57,134 bases of DNA from DASVTR01 sp033855775. Lineage in GTDB: Bacteria > Acidobacteriota > Blastocatellia > Pyrinomonadales > Pyrinomonadaceae. The translations under genes were made by a program, and so were the position numbers. Of this stretch, positions 44,213-51,832 are shown piece after piece (the first letter of the stretch is position 1; each line of letters starts with the position of its first letter). The notes under the pieces were generated by a model. The model saw only the letters and a list, made by a program, of their open reading frames with translations, was not told the origin of the DNA and did not search any database. Where the stretch lies: NCBI GenBank assembly GCA_033855775.1, contig JAWVFT010000135.1:1-57134 (forward strand), read 5' to 3'.

Positions 44213-45574
44213 TTACTCGCGCCACATATTTTCGAAGCGCGTGAACTCTTTGAGGAACGCGAGCTTGGCCGTGCCGGTCGGGCCGTTGCGCTGTTTGGCG
44301 AGGATGATTTCGGCGATGCCCGCGTTCTCTTCCGTGCGATTGTACTGCTCTTCGCGGTAGATGAAAGCAACCACGTCTGCGTCCTGCTCGATGGCGCCGG
44401 ATTCGCGCAAGTCGGCCAGTTGCGGGCGATGATCTGTGCGCGATTCGGGCGCGCGAGAGAGTTGCGAGAGAGCGATGAGCGGCACGTTCAACTCTTTCGC
44501 CAGCCCCTTCAACTCGCGCGAGATTTGCGAGACTTCCTGCTGGCGCGATTCCGTGCGACGCGACGAGCCGGACATCAGTTGCAGGTAATCGACGATGATG
44601 AGGTCGAGCCGCTTCTGCTCAGCCGCGAGCCGTCGCGCCTTGGCTCTCATTTCCAGCACGGAGATGCCGGGCGTGTCGTCTATAAAAATCTTCGTCTCCG
44701 CCAGAGTGCCTAAAGCTCCGGCGAGACGCGCCCACTCTTCGCGCGAGAGAAAGCCGCTGCGGAAACGATGCGCGTCCACGCGCCCCTCCGAACTGAGCAT
44801 GCGCATCACCAAAGATTCCTTCGACATCTCAAGCGAGAAGATGCCGACGACAGCCTGCGCCTGAATCGCTGCGTTCTGCGCGAGCGTCAGGCAGAGCGCG
44901 GTCTTGCCCATCGAAGGACGCGCGGCGACGACAATCAAGTCGGAAGGCTGCAAGCCGGAGGTCATCGAATCAAGCTCGTTAAAGCCGGTCGTCAGGCCCG
45001 TCAACATCGCTGAGCGTCCGGCCATCTCCTGCACATGCTCAAGCAGGTTGTCGGCAATCGGCTTGACGTGCGCGAAGCCCTGACGAGTGCGCTCGTCGGC
45101 CAGCGCGAAAATCATCTGCTCGGCGTGGTCTAAAATCAACTCAGCTTCGTCTTCGGCTTCCAGAGCCTCGCTCGTCACCTTGTTGCAGACTTTGACGAGT
45201 TGGCGCAGCAAGGAAGTGCCGCGGACGAGCTTGGCGTAGTGCGTGATGTTGGCGAAGTGCGGCAGGCCGTAGGTCAGGTTGGAGATGAACGTCAATCCGC
45301 CGACCGCTTCGACCTCGCCTTCGCGCCTGAGCTCTTCGGCAATCAAAATCGGATTAATTTCCGAGCCGCGCCCGAACAGCCCAATCATCGAGAGGAAGAC
45401 GCGGCGATGCGAGGGTACGTAAAAATCTTCGGGCTTGAGTTGCTCGATGGCTTGGCTGATGAGCGCGTTGTCGAGGATGATGGCGCCGAGAATGGCGCGC
45501 TCGGCGTCTGCGCTATTCGGCAGAGGCCGTTCGAGAAGTTGGTCGCGTGCCGTGTCAGCGGAATAGCTTGCCAT
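44213..45574 (-). CDS. dnaB: Replicative DNA helicase DnaB
   Basis: The protein is 453 aa. The N-terminal domain (NSADAERAILGAIILDNAL) is joined to a RecA-like ATPase: Walker A ARPSMGKTALCL, EMSKESLVMRML, Walker B LIIVDYLQLMSG, and LADLRESGAIEQDADVVAF. It unwinds DNA at the replication fork. No intein interrupts the Walker A or later motifs. The gene heads the ribosomal/pth/prs row in reading direction last, after rplI. Confidence 0.96.
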   Translation of the reverse strand: MASYSADTARDQLLERPLPNSADAERAILGAIILDNALISQAIEQLKPEDFYVPSHRRVFLSMIGLFGRGSEINPILIAEELRREGEVEAVGGLTFISNLTYGLPHFANITHYAKLVRGTSLLRQLVKVCNKVTSEALEAEDEAELILDHAEQMIFALADERTRQGFAHVKPIADNLLEHVQEMAGRSAMLTGLTTGFNELDSMTSGLQPSDLIVVAARPSMGKTALCLTLAQNAAIQAQAVVGIFSLEMSKESLVMRMLSSEGRVDAHRFRSGFLSREEWARLAGALGTLAETKIFIDDTPGISVLEMRAKARRLAAEQKRLDLIIVDYLQLMSGSSRRTESRQQEVSQISRELKGLAKELNVPLIALSQLSRAPESRTDHRPQLADLRESGAIEQDADVVAFIYREEQYNRTEENAGIAEIILAKQRNGPTGTAKLAFLKEFTRFENMWRE

Positions 45575-45687
45575 CGGGAGATTAGCTTAAAAGTTTTGCC
45601 TGAAGAAGAACGGATAGGAACAATGCCGCGCGCGATTGGCCGCGCGCTTGTACACTTTCCGGCCCGCGCGGCCCGCTTGGCTCTGGC

Positions 45688-45717
45688 ACTATACTACAAC
45701 GGCGCGCGGCGCGTAAA
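45688..45717 (-). promoter_or_regulatory. Possible sigma70 promoter for dnaB
   Basis: On the minus strand TTTACG (complement of 45712-45717) and TATAGT (complement of 45688-45693) are 18 bases apart. It lies about 110 bases upstream of the dnaB start, in the rplI-dnaB spacer, with GC-rich inverted repeats (around 45632-45650 and 45661-45674) in the leader. Confidence 0.5.
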
Positions 45718-45764
45718 CGATTGCTCGCCACACGCGCCGACGCGCCGTTTCGACTAGCGAAGTT

Positions 45765-46331
45765 CTAGGCTTCCGCCCCGTCAGCCGTCTCTTCCGCCGC
45801 CGGAGTTTCTTCGGCAGCCGGAGCAGTTTCCGAAGCCGTCGCTTGCGGCGTTGTCGGGGCAGCAGCCTGCGCGCCGCCCCGCTCGTCCGTCACGACGACC
45901 GGAATCTCGACGTTGACATCGCGGTGCAAGCGCACGTTGACGGTGTAGTCGCCGACTTCCTTAATCGCCTCGCGCAGGTTGATGCGGCGGCGGTCAAGTT
46001 CATAGCCGCGCTCCTTCAACGCCTCCGCGATGTCCATCGAAGTCACAGAGCCGTAGAGCAAACCGTGCTCGCCGACCTTGCGCTCGAAGTTGAGAGACAG
46101 GCGACGCATCTGCTCGGCTTGGCCCTCGGCGGTCGAACGCTCCGTGGCTTCCTTCTTCAAGAGCGCGGCGCGCTCCTGCTCAATCTGCTTGACGTTGCTG
46201 GCCGTCGCCTGCACGGCGAGTTTGCGCGGCAGCAAATAGTTGCGCGCGTACCCGGCCTTGACCCTGACGATATCTCCGCGCGCTCCCAAATCATCGATGT
46301 CTTCGCGCAGGAGGACTTGTGTAGTTGCCAT
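45765..46331 (-). CDS. rplI: 50S ribosomal protein L9
   Basis: The protein is 188 aa. The rRNA-binding N-domain is clear (VLLREDIDDLGARGDIVRVK, then YARNYLLPRKLA), followed by the long linking helix and a C-domain with KEVGDYTVNVRLHRDV. Beyond the usual ~150 residues is an Ala/Glu/Thr-rich acidic tail (about 40 residues), as in some other Acidobacteria. It is 20 bases after rpsR. Confidence 0.95.
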   Translation of the reverse strand: MATTQVLLREDIDDLGARGDIVRVKAGYARNYLLPRKLAVQATASNVKQIEQERAALLKKEATERSTAEGQAEQMRRLSLNFERKVGEHGLLYGSVTSMDIAEALKERGYELDRRRINLREAIKEVGDYTVNVRLHRDVNVEIPVVVTDERGGAQAAAPTTPQATASETAPAAEETPAAEETADGAEA

Positions 46332-46352
46332 TTCCTTGATTCCTCCTTCTGG

Positions 46353-46682
46353 CTAAGCCGTGGCGTAGGGCAGCAGCGCGATGTTGCGCGCGCGCTTGAT
46401 GGCTTCGGCGAGCATGCGCTGGTGTGTCGCGCACGAACCCGAAATGCGACGCGGCAGAATCTTGCCGCGCTCAGGAATGTAATTCTGCAAGAGCTTCACA
46501 TCCTTGTAATCAATCAAGTCAACCTTCTCGATGCAGAAGCGACAGATTTTTCGCCGGTGCATACGGCGTCCGCCGCTGCGCCCGCCGCCGCGCCCGCCAC
46601 GGTCGCGGTCACGCCCGCCGCCGTCATTATCAAACCCGCGGTCAAAGCCACGCTCGCGGTCTTCATCATAATTATTCGACAT
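46353..46682 (-). CDS. rpsR: 30S ribosomal protein S18
   Basis: The protein is 109 aa. The conserved part begins at about residue 41 with RRKICRFCIEKVDLIDYKDV and ends RNIALLPYATA. The N-terminal ~40 residues are a Gly/Arg/Asp-rich RGG-like extension (GGGRDRDRGGRGGGRSGG). Such extensions bind RNA in other proteins; its role here is inferred. The CxxC (Cys47, Cys50) marks the zinc-type S18. Confidence 0.94.
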   Translation of the reverse strand: MSNNYDEDRERGFDRGFDNDGGGRDRDRGGRGGGRSGGRRMHRRKICRFCIEKVDLIDYKDVKLLQNYIPERGKILPRRISGSCATHQRMLAEAIKRARNIALLPYATA

Positions 46683-46788
46683 AATATTTCGATTCCTCTC
46701 TACTCACTCAGGCCGCCGGCGATGAGACTTTAGCGAGCGCATTTGCGCGTCGCTTCAAGCTACAAAATCGCCGACCTCGCCGCCGTGG

Positions 46789-47223
46789 TTATGATTCGTT
46801 ATCCTCCGCTGACGCGGAAGCCGCCACATCCTTACGACCAGCCGTGCTGCCGCTGCCGCCGCCGCTCAAGGGTCTGCGGCTCGCCTTGCGCGCGCGCTTC
46901 GCCTTAAACTTTTCGGCGCGACGGCGATCCTCGTCAACGCGCACGGTCATGTAACGAATGACCTGATCGTTGACGCGCATGCGGCGTTCAAGCTCGGCGA
47001 TTTCGTGGCCTGTGCCGTCAACTTCGAACAGTATGTAGTGTCCTTCGTTGACGCGGCCAATAGGATAGGCCAGTTGACGACGGCCCATGTCTTCGTTTTT
47101 AGTGACGGTTCCGCCCTGATCGGCGATGACCTGCTGTAGATTTTCGCTGAGGCGCGTGATGTCGTCTTCCGCCGTTTTCGGGTCGATGATGAACATCACC
47201 TCGTAGGTTCTCTGTTCTGCCAA
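46789..47223 (-). CDS. rpsF: 30S ribosomal protein S6
   Basis: The protein is 144 aa. The core (TYEVMFIIDPKTAEDDI, WGRRQLAYPI-like MGRRQLAYPIGRVNEGHYIL, VNDQVIRYMTVRVDED) is normal. The C-terminal ~45 residues are basic then Ser/Gly-rich. S6 pairs with S18 on the 30S platform; the genes are adjacent, with rpsF first and a 106-base spacer containing a small hairpin (GCGCA-AA-TGCGC). Confidence 0.95.
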   Translation of the reverse strand: MAEQRTYEVMFIIDPKTAEDDITRLSENLQQVIADQGGTVTKNEDMGRRQLAYPIGRVNEGHYILFEVDGTGHEIAELERRMRVNDQVIRYMTVRVDEDRRRAEKFKAKRARKASRRPLSGGGSGSTAGRKDVAASASAEDNES

Positions 47224-47284
47224 AATTCATCCTCCTCTTGGATGTCAAGCCTCATCTTCAAGATGAAGCAAGAAGGGGTTAAGA

Positions 47285-47355
47285 ACAGTGACGAGTGACG
47301 AGTGATGAGTTAAAAACTTAAAGCCTTTTTCTCGTCACTCGTTACTTGTCACTGT
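47285..47355. repeat. Heptad hairpin, CAGTGAC type (pth-rpsF junction)
   Basis: The left arm 47286-47311 reads CAGTGACGAGTGACGAGT then GATGAGT. The right arm 47331-47355 mirrors it (CTCGTCA, CTCGTTA, CTTGTCA, CTG). The ~20-base centre is AT-rich. The end of the right arm encodes the last residues of Pth. Confidence 0.9.
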
Positions 47356-47920
47356 TGTATTGTGCCATTGCTTTGTCAATGCCGTCTCTGAGGACGGCTC
47401 GCAGAGCCTCTGCGCTGCGTTCTAAAACTTCTTCAACTTCGGCGCGCGCGCCGCGCGTAAATTCATCAAGGACGAAACGCTTCGTGTCGCCTATCGGATG
47501 CTCCGGTTGAATGCCGATGCGCAGGCGTATGAACTCGTCCGTCCTGAGCGCGGCGATGATGGATTTCAAACCGTTATGCCCGCCCGCAGAGCCGCGCGCC
47601 CGCAGGCGAATCCGGCCGAAAGGCAAAGCCAAATCATCGCTGATGATGATGAGGTCTTGCGTCCGCTTTTCAAGTCCATGCTTGGCGACGAGACAAGCGA
47701 CCGTCTCGCCGCTCAGGTTCATGTACGTCTGCGGCTTGACCAGTTCGACCGCCAAGCCTTCAAGCTCCGCGCGCCCGACCAGAGCGCGACACTCTTTGCG
47801 CTTCACCGCTGCGCCCGACGAGCGGGCCAGCAGGTCAACGAGCATGAAGCCCAGGTTGTGGCGCGTCCACTCGTACTCTGCGCCCGGATTGCCAAGACCG
47901 ATGATAAGACGCGGAGACAT
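47342..47920 (-). CDS. pth: Peptidyl-tRNA hydrolase
   Basis: The protein is 192 aa. It releases peptides from stalled peptidyl-tRNA. Motifs are LIIGLGNPGAEYEWTRHNLGF (catalytic His in TRHN), KPQTYMNLSGE, ISDDLALPFGRIRLR and SAGGHNGLKSI. The C-terminal residues NSDK and the TAA stop come from the adjacent hairpin. Its position between rplY and rpsF is a common arrangement in related genomes. Confidence 0.95.
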   Translation of the reverse strand: MSPRLIIGLGNPGAEYEWTRHNLGFMLVDLLARSSGAAVKRKECRALVGRAELEGLAVELVKPQTYMNLSGETVACLVAKHGLEKRTQDLIIISDDLALPFGRIRLRARGSAGGHNGLKSIIAALRTDEFIRLRIGIQPEHPIGDTKRFVLDEFTRGARAEVEEVLERSAEALRAVLRDGIDKAMAQYNSDK

Positions 47921-47929
47921 AGCGACTCG

Positions 47930-47975
47930 ATGACACGTTGAGATGAACGACGCGGCCTCTCAGCCGACGTGTCAT
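47930..47975. repeat. Hairpin between rplY and pth
   Basis: ATGACACGT (47930-47938) pairs perfectly with ACGTGTCAT (47967-47975) around 28 bases. Flanking GATGAAC/GATGAGT units suggest it is a weak member of the heptad family. Confidence 0.6.
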
Positions 47976-47998
47976 ACTCATCAACAACGCGTCTCTCT

Positions 47999-48658
47999 TT
48001 ATGCGCCTTCTTCGTCTTCCTTCTTGCCCTTGCCGATGACTTCAGGCTCGGCTGGCGCTTCCTCGACCGCCGTCGCTTCCACAGGCTCTTCGCGCGTGAC
48101 GCTGACGGTGGCGATGACGCTCTCCGGCTCGTTCAGAATCTCCACGTTCTCGTCCACCGGAATGTCCGAGACGTGCAACACGTCATGGACGCCGAGGTTC
48201 GACACGTCAATATCAATCGAGTCTGGAATGTTGCGCGGCTGGCAACGAATTTCAATCTCGCGGATGACTTGCTCAAGCACGCCCTGCTCTTCGCGCACGC
48301 CGATGGGTTCGCCGATGAGATGCAAAGGCACCGTGACTTCAATCTTCTGCCCGCGCACGAGCCTCTTCAAATCGGCATGCACCAGACGACCGCGCACGGG
48401 GTCAATCTGGCGGTCGGAAAACATCACTTCGCTGGGTCCGACGCCCTCGACCTCCAACGTGAAGATTGAGTTGTGTCCCGCGTCGGAACGCAGGATGGCC
48501 GCAAGCTCGCTCAAAGGGGCGACAACCGAAAGGGCTTCGCCTTCGCCGCCGTAAATCGTGAGCGGCACAAGGCCGCTGGCGCGGACACGCCGCGCATCGT
48601 TTTTGCCACGTCCCTCGCGCTGCTGCGCGCGGACGGTAATCTCTTTTCTTTCAGCCAT
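47999..48658 (-). CDS. rplY: 50S ribosomal protein L25/general stress protein Ctc
   Basis: The protein is 219 aa, the long two-domain CTC type that binds 5S rRNA. The L25 domain has RAQQREGRGKNDARRVRASG and VPLTIYGGEGEAL, then SVFTLEVEG-like NSIFTLEVEGVGPSEVMF; the C-terminal TL5 domain has IRCQPRNIPDSIDIDVSNLG. An acidic Glu/Lys tail ends the protein. It lies downstream of prs. Confidence 0.94.
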   Translation of the reverse strand: MAERKEITVRAQQREGRGKNDARRVRASGLVPLTIYGGEGEALSVVAPLSELAAILRSDAGHNSIFTLEVEGVGPSEVMFSDRQIDPVRGRLVHADLKRLVRGQKIEVTVPLHLIGEPIGVREEQGVLEQVIREIEIRCQPRNIPDSIDIDVSNLGVHDVLHVSDIPVDENVEILNEPESVIATVSVTREEPVEATAVEEAPAEPEVIGKGKKEDEEGA

Positions 48659-48680
48659 AATAATTTTCGCTCTCTGAAAA

Positions 48681-48730
48681 TAGAGTCCAAGCTCTTGCCG
48701 TCAACTCGAAGCCTTGAGCCTGAACCCGCA
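48681..48730. repeat. Degenerate half-hairpin between prs and rplY
   Basis: Units ACTCGAA GCCTTGA GCCTGAA (48706-48726) show the 7-base period, but the partner arm is poor. It looks like an eroded family member. Confidence 0.35.
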
Positions 48731-48745
48731 TTAAGTTTTTGCCCT

Positions 48746-49711
48746 TCAGACGAAGAGCGAGGAAACGCTTGTCTCCTCGTGGATCGACTTGATCGCTTTC
48801 GCTAAGAGCGGCGCGATGCTCAGAACTTTGATGTTCTTCAACTTGCACGCATGGTCGTGCAGGGGAATCGTGTTCGTGACGACAATCTTCTCAAACTCGG
48901 ACTGCGCCAACTGCTCGACGGCGTGGCCCGACAGCACAGGATGCGTAAAGCAAGCGTGAATGCGTTCGGCTCCGGCGCTGGTCAAAGCCTTCGCCACCTT
49001 CGTCAAAGACCCGCCCGTGTCGCACATGTCGTCGATAATCAAACAACTGCGCCCGCGCACATCGCCGACCACGTTCATCACTTCGGCGACGTTCGCCTTC
49101 TCGCGTCGCTTATCGCACAAGGCCAGCGTCGCAGGCTCGCCCGAAGAAGACTTCAAGCGCTTGGCGTAAGCCCGCGCTCTCTCTGCGCCGCCAGTGTCCG
49201 GCGCCACCACCGTCAAGTTCGGCAGCGGGTTCGCCAGGTAGTAACCAATCATCACAGGCGCGGCGTAAAGGTGGTCAACCGGAATATCAAAGAAGCCCTG
49301 AATCTGCGCCGCGTGCAAATCCATCGTCAGGATTCGCTGCGCTCCGGCGACTGTAATTAAGTTCGCCACCAGCTTTGCCGAAATCGGCACGCGCGGCCTG
49401 TCCTTCTTGTCCGAACGCGCATAGCCGTAATACGGAATGACAGCCGTCACGCGCTCTGCCGACGAGCGCCGAAACGCGTCGAGCATCACCAGCAACTCCA
49501 TCAGATTCGAGTCGGTCGGCGGGCATGTCGGCTGCACGATAAAGATGTCGCCGCCACGCACGTTCTCGTCAATCTGAAAATTGAACTCGCCGTCGGAGAA
49601 TCGCTCCGTGATGGCGCGCCCCGGATCGCAACTGAGAAAGTGGCAAATCTCTTCGGCCAGCGCGCGATTGGCATTGCCGGAAAAGACCTTGATGCCGCCT
49701 GTTGTGCTCAT
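48746..49711 (-). CDS. prs: Ribose-phosphate pyrophosphokinase
   Basis: The protein is 321 aa from MSTTGGIKVFSGNANRA at 49711. The longer frame to 49756 starts in the hairpin (MFQLVACHSSLVTEF). It makes PRPP for nucleotide and amino acid synthesis. Motifs are RFSDGEFNFQIDENVRG, YYGYARSDKKDRPRVPISAK, TMDLHAAQIQGFFDIPVD and the PRPP-binding LIIDDMCDTGGSL. Confidence 0.96.
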   Translation of the reverse strand: MSTTGGIKVFSGNANRALAEEICHFLSCDPGRAITERFSDGEFNFQIDENVRGGDIFIVQPTCPPTDSNLMELLVMLDAFRRSSAERVTAVIPYYGYARSDKKDRPRVPISAKLVANLITVAGAQRILTMDLHAAQIQGFFDIPVDHLYAAPVMIGYYLANPLPNLTVVAPDTGGAERARAYAKRLKSSSGEPATLALCDKRREKANVAEVMNVVGDVRGRSCLIIDDMCDTGGSLTKVAKALTSAGAERIHACFTHPVLSGHAVEQLAQSEFEKIVVTNTIPLHDHACKLKNIKVLSIAPLLAKAIKSIHEETSVSSLFV

Positions 49712-49716
49712 AAACT

Positions 49717-49791
49717 CAGTGACAAGTGACGAGTGACAAGCGACAAGCTGGAACAAGAAAGTTTTATCTTGTCACTCGTCACTTGTCACTG
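49717..49791. repeat. Heptad hairpin, CAGTGAC type (tRNA-Gln/prs junction)
   Basis: The left arm 49717-49747 reads CAGTGAC AAGTGAC GAGTGAC AAGCGAC AAG. The right arm 49768-49791 mirrors it and ends TTGTCACTG. It starts only 8 bases from the tRNA-Gln 3' end and just before prs. Confidence 0.9.
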
Positions 49792-49798
49792 TGGTTAG

Positions 49799-49873
49799 TG
49801 GCTGGGGCGGGTGGATTCGAACCAACGAATGCCGGTTCCAAAGACCGGTGCCTTACCACTTGGCTACGCCCCA
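49799..49873 (-). tRNA. tRNA-Gln (anticodon TTG)
   Basis: It is 75 bases with the CCA end encoded. Acceptor TGGGGCG pairs with CGCCCCA, D-arm is GCC/GGC, anticodon stem CCGGT/ACCGG with loop CTTTGGA (anticodon TTG), T-loop TTCGAAT. One pair in the T stem is a mismatch (GTTGG against CCACC, T-C). It lies between ispE and prs on the minus strand. Confidence 0.95.
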
Positions 49874-49892
49874 AGATCAAAATCGTCCTGAC

Positions 49893-50816
49893 TTACGACA
49901 ACGCTCCGAGATAAGCCGCACACGCACCAAGAGCCTGCGCGTATTGCGCCCGCGACAACGTTGAGCAAGAGAAGACGCGCCACTTAGTCTCAACCCTCAA
50001 GGCGCGGGCCGCGCGCTCTCTCGCTTCCTGATTTTCAAAGATACCAAAAATACTTGAGCCACTGCCAGTCATCAACGCCCGCCGCGCTCCAACCTGAATG
50101 AGCAAATTTTTCGCGCGCCCGACTTCCGGCTTCAAACGAAAAACCACACGCTCGAAATCGTTGTGCAGAGCCGCAGGAAATGAATCCGCAAATTGCTCGT
50201 CTGCACGAGAAATAGGAAGGATAGTGTCGCCTTCCGGCTTTGTCAAGGCGGGGGCATTGAGCGACCCGTACGCTTCGGCAGTCGCCACTTTCTCGTTCGG
50301 CGTCACAATCAACAGATGCTCGACGGCGACTTCCGGCAAAGGAGCGATGCGCGTGCCAAGCCCTGTTCCCAAGGCCGTGCCTCCGCTGAAAAAGAAAGGA
50401 ACATCCGCCCCCAATCGCGCGCCGAGAGCGCACAGTTCATCTTTGCTCGTCTCAATCTTCCACAGGCACGCAAGCCCCACGAGCGTGATGGCCGCATTCG
50501 AAGAGCCTCCGCCCAAACCACCTTCAGCCGGAATCCGCTTCGCCAGATGAATCGCCGCGCCTCTTCGTAAGTTGTATCGCTGCTTCAAAGAGGCGGCGGC
50601 GCGCGAGATTAAATTGCGCTCGTCAACAGGAATTTCCGGCGCATCGCAGGTCAGATATAAACGCTCGCCCGCTCTCTCGGCAAACGTCAACTCGTCATGC
50701 AGCGTGATGGTTTGAAAGATTGTGCGGAGTTCGTGAAACCCGTCGGCACGACGACCGAGGACTGAGAGTTCCCAGTTGATTTTCGCAAACGAAGGAAGCT
50801 TAAGAACGCTGGACAC
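49893..50816 (-). CDS. ispE: 4-diphosphocytidyl-2-C-methyl-D-erythritol kinase
   Basis: The protein is 307 aa and a GHMP kinase. It phosphorylates CDP-ME in the non-mevalonate pathway. Motifs are LPSFAKINWELSVLGRRADGFHEL, the ATP loop IPAEGGLGGGSSNAA, DVPFFFSGGTALGTG and the C-terminal MTGSGSSIFGIF. With ispD and ispF it shows that three pathway steps are encoded in this window. Confidence 0.94.
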   Translation of the reverse strand: MSSVLKLPSFAKINWELSVLGRRADGFHELRTIFQTITLHDELTFAERAGERLYLTCDAPEIPVDERNLISRAAASLKQRYNLRRGAAIHLAKRIPAEGGLGGGSSNAAITLVGLACLWKIETSKDELCALGARLGADVPFFFSGGTALGTGLGTRIAPLPEVAVEHLLIVTPNEKVATAEAYGSLNAPALTKPEGDTILPISRADEQFADSFPAALHNDFERVVFRLKPEVGRAKNLLIQVGARRALMTGSGSSIFGIFENQEARERAARALRVETKWRVFSCSTLSRAQYAQALGACAAYLGALS

Positions 50817-50822
50817 GAAAGA

Positions 50823-50854
50823 GCGGCTGACCTTTCAACTAAAGCGCCAGCCGC
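50823..50854. terminator. Hairpin between CAP-domain gene and ispE
   Basis: GCGGCTG (50823-50829) pairs with CAGCCGC (50848-50854) around an 18-base loop. It follows the CAP gene on the minus strand and precedes ispE by a few bases. No T-tract; it may attenuate rather than terminate. Confidence 0.45.
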
Positions 50855-50884
50855 CCTCATCATTAATGCCGAATGAAACGCCGG

Positions 50885-51529
50885 TCAGCGCGCGACAAAA
50901 ACCTGTGTGAAATAAACGCGCCCATCCGCCGCGCGAGCGATGCCGATTCCAGAGCGTGTGAATTCCTCGTTCAATATATTATCGCGGTGTCCCTCGGAAC
51001 GCATCCACCCGACGACGGCGCACGAAGCCGCATCCGCGAAGCCTTTATTGTAAGCGAGATTTTCAGCCAACGCCTTGAACCCGACGATGCCATTCGCGCG
51101 CGAACGTTCGCGCAAGCCTTGCCCGTCCGGCCCGGTGTGATTGAAGAAGCTCTGCTGCGCCATTTTCTCCGAATGAAGACGCGCCATGCGTGTCAACTCG
51201 GCGTCCCAGACCAGCGGCGACTCTCCGTGCGAACGACGCTCGGCGTTGACCAAATCAAAAGCCCTGCGCTCATCGCTCGTCGCGCCGACGGCTGAAGACG
51301 AAGCGACCGCCATGCCGCCGGGCGCGGCTCCGGCCAAGCGCGGTCTGGTGGAAAATGTCGAGACATCGCCGGATGCTGTAATCAGGCGCGCTACGGGGCG
51401 GGCGGAAGACGTTTGAGCATGACCGCTAATCGCTGCGCCGGCAATCAGGGAAAACGAGAAAGCAGCGAACAGCAACACTCTCGGCAGTCTGCAAACCGCA
51501 ATAGGGGAACACCAATTTGTCAACTTCAT
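50885..51529 (-). CDS. Exported CAP-domain (SCP/PR1-like) protein
   Basis: The protein has 214 aa. An N-terminal signal peptide (LLFAAFSFSLIAGAAISGHA, then QTS) precedes a spacer and a CAP domain at about 85-214. Motifs are NAERRSHGESPLVWDAELTR, FNHTGPDG, ENLAYNKG, VVGWMRSEGHRDNILN and GIGIARAADG. Bacterial CAP proteins (YkwD type) are secreted and of unknown activity. Confidence 0.86.
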   Translation of the reverse strand: MKLTNWCSPIAVCRLPRVLLFAAFSFSLIAGAAISGHAQTSSARPVARLITASGDVSTFSTRPRLAGAAPGGMAVASSSAVGATSDERRAFDLVNAERRSHGESPLVWDAELTRMARLHSEKMAQQSFFNHTGPDGQGLRERSRANGIVGFKALAENLAYNKGFADAASCAVVGWMRSEGHRDNILNEEFTRSGIGIARAADGRVYFTQVFVAR

Positions 51530-51832
51530 AGGGGAACACTCAACGGAATCGCAGATTCAGCGAATCCAATTAAGCCGGGAGAAAGCGATGTTTATGAATT
51601 AGACCGATGGGGCGACCGGTCGTTGGCCATCGCATAAAGAATAACAAAAGGGTTAAACCTAATCAACCCTTTTTTATATTAACTGCGTTATGAAACTATT
51701 GCAAATAATTAGCGGGCTATTGCAAAGAAAGGGAGCAATACAGCTAAGCGTCAAAGGAATCAAGGAGTAAGCAGGATTAGACTGTGCCTTAAAGGCTAAG
51801 GCAAGCAGCGAAATTGGCATTGAGCCTTAAAA
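51530..51832. other. AT-rich 303-base intergenic region
   Basis: No gene is supported. It holds a bidirectional hairpin (51646-51673), an inverted repeat GCGATG (51588-51593 region) / CATCGC with a CGACCGGTCG palindrome (51613-51622), two direct copies of CTATTGCAAA (around 51696 and 51716), and GCCTTAAAGGC near 51787. The part next to the CAP gene could be a structured leader, but it matches no riboswitch class that I can name. Confidence 0.5.
51646..51676. terminator. Bidirectional intrinsic terminator
   Basis: AAAAGGGTT (51646-51654) and AACCCTTTT (51665-51673) form a 9-bp stem with a 10-base loop. Both strands end in a T-run. It would end transcription from the TPR gene on the minus strand before the CAP gene. 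Confidence 0.8.

Noticed and set aside
44213..45574. Intein in DnaB
   Set aside because: The Walker and later motifs are continuous and the length is normal (453 aa).
51530..51640. c-di-AMP, c-di-GMP or similar riboswitch before the CAP gene
   Set aside because: I compared the strand with the conserved cores I know (ydaO, GEMM, ZTP, fluoride) and found no match. Reported only as structured spacer.
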